A stretch of 64,000 nucleotides of DNA from Burkholderia sp. GAS332 (lineage in GTDB: Bacteria > Pseudomonadota > Gammaproteobacteria > Burkholderiales > Burkholderiaceae), in assembly GCA_900142905.1 (NCBI GenBank), contig FSRV01000002.1:4340001-4404000 (forward strand), in the 5' to 3' direction. Position numbers and translations under genes: made by a program. Positions within the stretch are counted from its first letter, which is position 1. The number at the start of each line of letters is the position of its first letter. The notes under the pieces were generated by a model. That model was not told the DNA's origin, made no database searches, and saw only the letters and a program-made list of their open reading frames with translations. Positions 62,481 to 64,000 of this stretch are shown here, piece by piece.

Positions 62481-63665
62481 TCAGGACACGGCGCCGGCGC
62501 CGTATTTGCCGACGAGCAGCGCGCCGCTCGCGAACCGACTCAACGCATAAGGATCCAGCGAGACGTCGGTCGGCAACCCTAGCGCATGCTGAGCGAGAAT
62601 CTTTCCGACACCCGGGGACAACTTGAAACCATGGCCAGAGAATCCGAAGCCGACGACCAGGCCTTCGATATCGGCGACCGAACCCAGGACGGGATTCCAG
62701 TCTGGCGTGACGTCGTAGACGCCCGTCCACGATGACGCGAGGCCGGCGGTTTCGTACGGGGGGAAACGTTCGGCGACTTGCGCGCCCACCTCGCCGACGT
62801 AGTCGAGCGAAATATCCCCTTGCTCAGTCTCCGGAGCATTCAGGGTTTCACCAACGACACCCTCGGACACAAGCATCTGGCTTCCGCCGTAGCTACGGTA
62901 ATAAAGCATGCCCGGGGAGCCGAGATCTTTAAAGGCTGGCATTTTGAACGTGTAGGATGCGTCGCACTCCAGCGCGAGCACTGTGTGGCGTTCGGGTTTG
63001 ACCGGCAAATCCACGTTCAACCAGCCTGCGATCTCCGGCGTCCAGATGTTCTGAGTGCTAATCAGGGTGCCACAACTGAACTGACCCGCCGTGGTTTCTA
63101 CGCCAACAACCTTGCGTCCTTCACGTAACACGCCGGTGACCGTCACGCCCTCCATGATCTTGACGCCTTGCCGCCGCGCGGACCGCGCGAAGCTCGTTGC
63201 GACGAGGTAGGCATCCGCGAAACCGGCCTCCGGTTCATAGCCGATCAGGGCGGCATTGTCGAATTGCGCAATAGGAAGACGTTCCCGAGCCTCGACCTGG
63301 TCGAGATGTTGGACTTCAATGCCCATATCCTGCTGAGCGGTCAGCGAAGCGCGCAGCGGATCGATCTTGTCACCTTCAGGCGCGCAGATCATGTAACCGC
63401 ATTTCACGAGGCCGCATGATGCCTCGTCGTCGCCCACATACTCGGCGAAATTGTTGAATGCCCACCACGACGAACGGGCGAGTTCGACGTTCTGCTTCAC
63501 CGAATAATGGGTACGCAGCAGCCCGGACGACTGTGAGGTCGTGCCCGCGCCAATGGTGCTTCGCTCGAGGACGAGCACGCTCTTCGCGCCGAGTGCCGCC
63601 AGATGATGGGCCACCGAGGCTCCGATTACGCCGGCACCGATTACAACAAAATCGTAATGGCTCAT
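62481..63665 (-). CDS. FAD-dependent oxidoreductase, sarcosine-oxidase-beta/dimethylglycine-dehydrogenase type
   Basis: This 394-residue DAO-family flavoprotein has FAD motif FVVIGAGVIGASVAHHLAAL at residues 5-24, LERSTIGAGTTSQSSGLLR, then GVYDVTPDWNPVLGSVADIE and GFGFSGHGFKLSPGVGKILA near the end. It resembles the sarcosine-oxidase beta subunit and related dehydrogenases that use ETF. Being first in the operon with etfBA and ETF-QO, it probably oxidises an N-methyl or secondary amine and passes electrons to ETF; formaldehyde could then be cleared by FrmA/FghA. Substrate inferred. Confidence 0.88.
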   Translation of the reverse strand: MSHYDFVVIGAGVIGASVAHHLAALGAKSVLVLERSTIGAGTTSQSSGLLRTHYSVKQNVELARSSWWAFNNFAEYVGDDEASCGLVKCGYMICAPEGDKIDPLRASLTAQQDMGIEVQHLDQVEARERLPIAQFDNAALIGYEPEAGFADAYLVATSFARSARRQGVKIMEGVTVTGVLREGRKVVGVETTAGQFSCGTLISTQNIWTPEIAGWLNVDLPVKPERHTVLALECDASYTFKMPAFKDLGSPGMLYYRSYGGSQMLVSEGVVGETLNAPETEQGDISLDYVGEVGAQVAERFPPYETAGLASSWTGVYDVTPDWNPVLGSVADIEGLVVGFGFSGHGFKLSPGVGKILAQHALGLPTDVSLDPYALSRFASGALLVGKYGAGAVS

Positions 63666-63731
63666 GTGAACCTCTCCGTTGAATTGATGGCGATTCTAGG
63701 TAGCGAAAACGCCGCAAGACTTTTGTATTAG

Positions 63732-63760
63732 GCAAACTTATGGAACGGCCCATAGTTTGC
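63732..63760. promoter_or_regulatory. Inverted repeat in the divergent LysR/flavoprotein intergenic region
   Basis: GCAAACTTATGG (63732-63743) and CCATAGTTTGC (63750-63760) are inverted, with one extra T in the first arm and AACGGC between. It lies between the divergent start codons at 63665 and 63842. LysR proteins usually bind such dyads next to their own gene, so this is the likely binding site. Confidence 0.55.
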
Positions 63761-63841
63761 TCATGGTCCGTGGCTGCCGAAGGAAAGAAAGCATCATTCA
63801 GGCTCTTCCGTAGGGACAGGGCGACAACTAGCGGAGTTTTC

Positions 63842-64000
63842 ATGCGACGAACCCAACCGCCCATTGATCTGCGCGGGCTGCAGGCCTTTATTGCCGTGTG
63901 CGAAGCGGGCTCCATGACGGGCGCGGCAAAGCAGTTGGGCGTGAGCCAAAGTGCAATCAGCCAGTCCATCGCGGCGTTGGAGCGCGATCAGGGCGTCGAT
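63842..64000 (+). CDS. LysR-family transcriptional regulator (partial, cut by window end)
   Basis: The first 53 residues carry the LysR winged helix-turn-helix: LRGLQAFIAVCEAGSMTGAA, KQLGVSQSAISQSIAALERD. The gene continues beyond the window. It is divergent from the ETF operon, with an inverted repeat between, and so probably regulates it in response to a substrate. Confidence 0.88.
   Translation, partial: MRRTQPPIDLRGLQAFIAVCEAGSMTGAAKQLGVSQSAISQSIAALERDQGVD

Noticed and set aside
1..64000. Search for tRNA, rRNA, CRISPR arrays and intact insertion sequences
   Set aside because: No cloverleaf-like gene, repeat-spacer array, or complete transposase with terminal inverted repeats was seen by eye; only a doubtful IS110 relic was found.

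Overview
The window is GC-rich DNA from a beta-proteobacterium of the Burkholderia/Paraburkholderia/Caballeronia group. This is inferred from a Burkholderia-type trimeric porin, sorbitol-type polyol transport genes, repeated ABC-importer catabolic operons and the style of the regulators. It reads as an accessory catabolic region (megaplasmid or second chromosome): no rRNA, tRNA, replication, ribosomal or core-division gene is visible, and the gaps between operons hold decayed gene fragments.

Layout. (1) 0.2-0.8 kb: fragments of a PoxB-like ThDP enzyme and, on the other strand, a PAS-domain protein. (2) 1.1-7.7 kb: a DeoR-controlled sugar or polyol operon with a ribose-type ABC importer, a PfkB kinase and a GatZ/KbaZ protein without GatY. 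These suit a D-tagatose route: phosphorylation to tagatose 6-phosphate, then epimerisation. (3) 7.7-15.7 kb: a collapsed glucose-6-phosphate dehydrogenase pseudogene, a SmoS-like polyol dehydrogenase, a second short-chain dehydrogenase, and a MalEFGK-type polyol importer interrupted by a decayed HAD phosphatase gene. Debris of a second polyol operon follows. (4) 16.0-26.5 kb: an orphan flavin-binding protein, then an amino-acid-type module (Ldh-family reductase, DadA-like dehydrogenase, a short-chain dehydrogenase and a polar amino-acid ABC importer) bracketed by two near-identical IclR regulators. (5) 26.9-36.2 kb: hydantoinase/oxoprolinase subunits A and B, a fumarylacetoacetase-fold hydrolase, an aminotransferase, an FAD oxidoreductase, two RidA proteins and a glutathione transferase. 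A porin follows. The same operator-like repeat stands before both the importer and the hydantoinase operon, so sections 4 and 5 look like one regulon. (6) 37.5-39.4 kb: a gap with a frameshifted folD fragment. (7) 39.1-54.1 kb: an APC permease, a DUF1329-DUF1302-RND-YCF48 envelope set, a Rieske oxygenase of the quaternary-amine class with its reductase and an NTF2-like protein, a TetR regulator and an aldehyde dehydrogenase. A shared palindrome, AGGTCrCGTGAmCT, lies in three promoters here. (8) 54.7-57.1 kb: glutathione-dependent formaldehyde oxidation (class III alcohol dehydrogenase, S-formylglutathione hydrolase) and a VOC protein. (9) 58.4-63.7 kb, minus strand: a sarcosine-oxidase-like flavoprotein, EtfB, EtfA, a HutD-like protein and ETF-ubiquinone oxidoreductase, divergent from a LysR gene cut by the window end.

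How it fits together (inference). Sections 7-9 form a plausible N-methyl-compound demethylation system: uptake, Rieske demethylation and flavoprotein demethylation, with formaldehyde cleared through glutathione and electrons passed through ETF to ubiquinone. Sections 4-5 form a plausible pathway for an amino-acid-like or cyclic-amide substrate with imine quality control by RidA. Sections 2-3 catabolise polyols. The exact substrates cannot be read from sequence alone.
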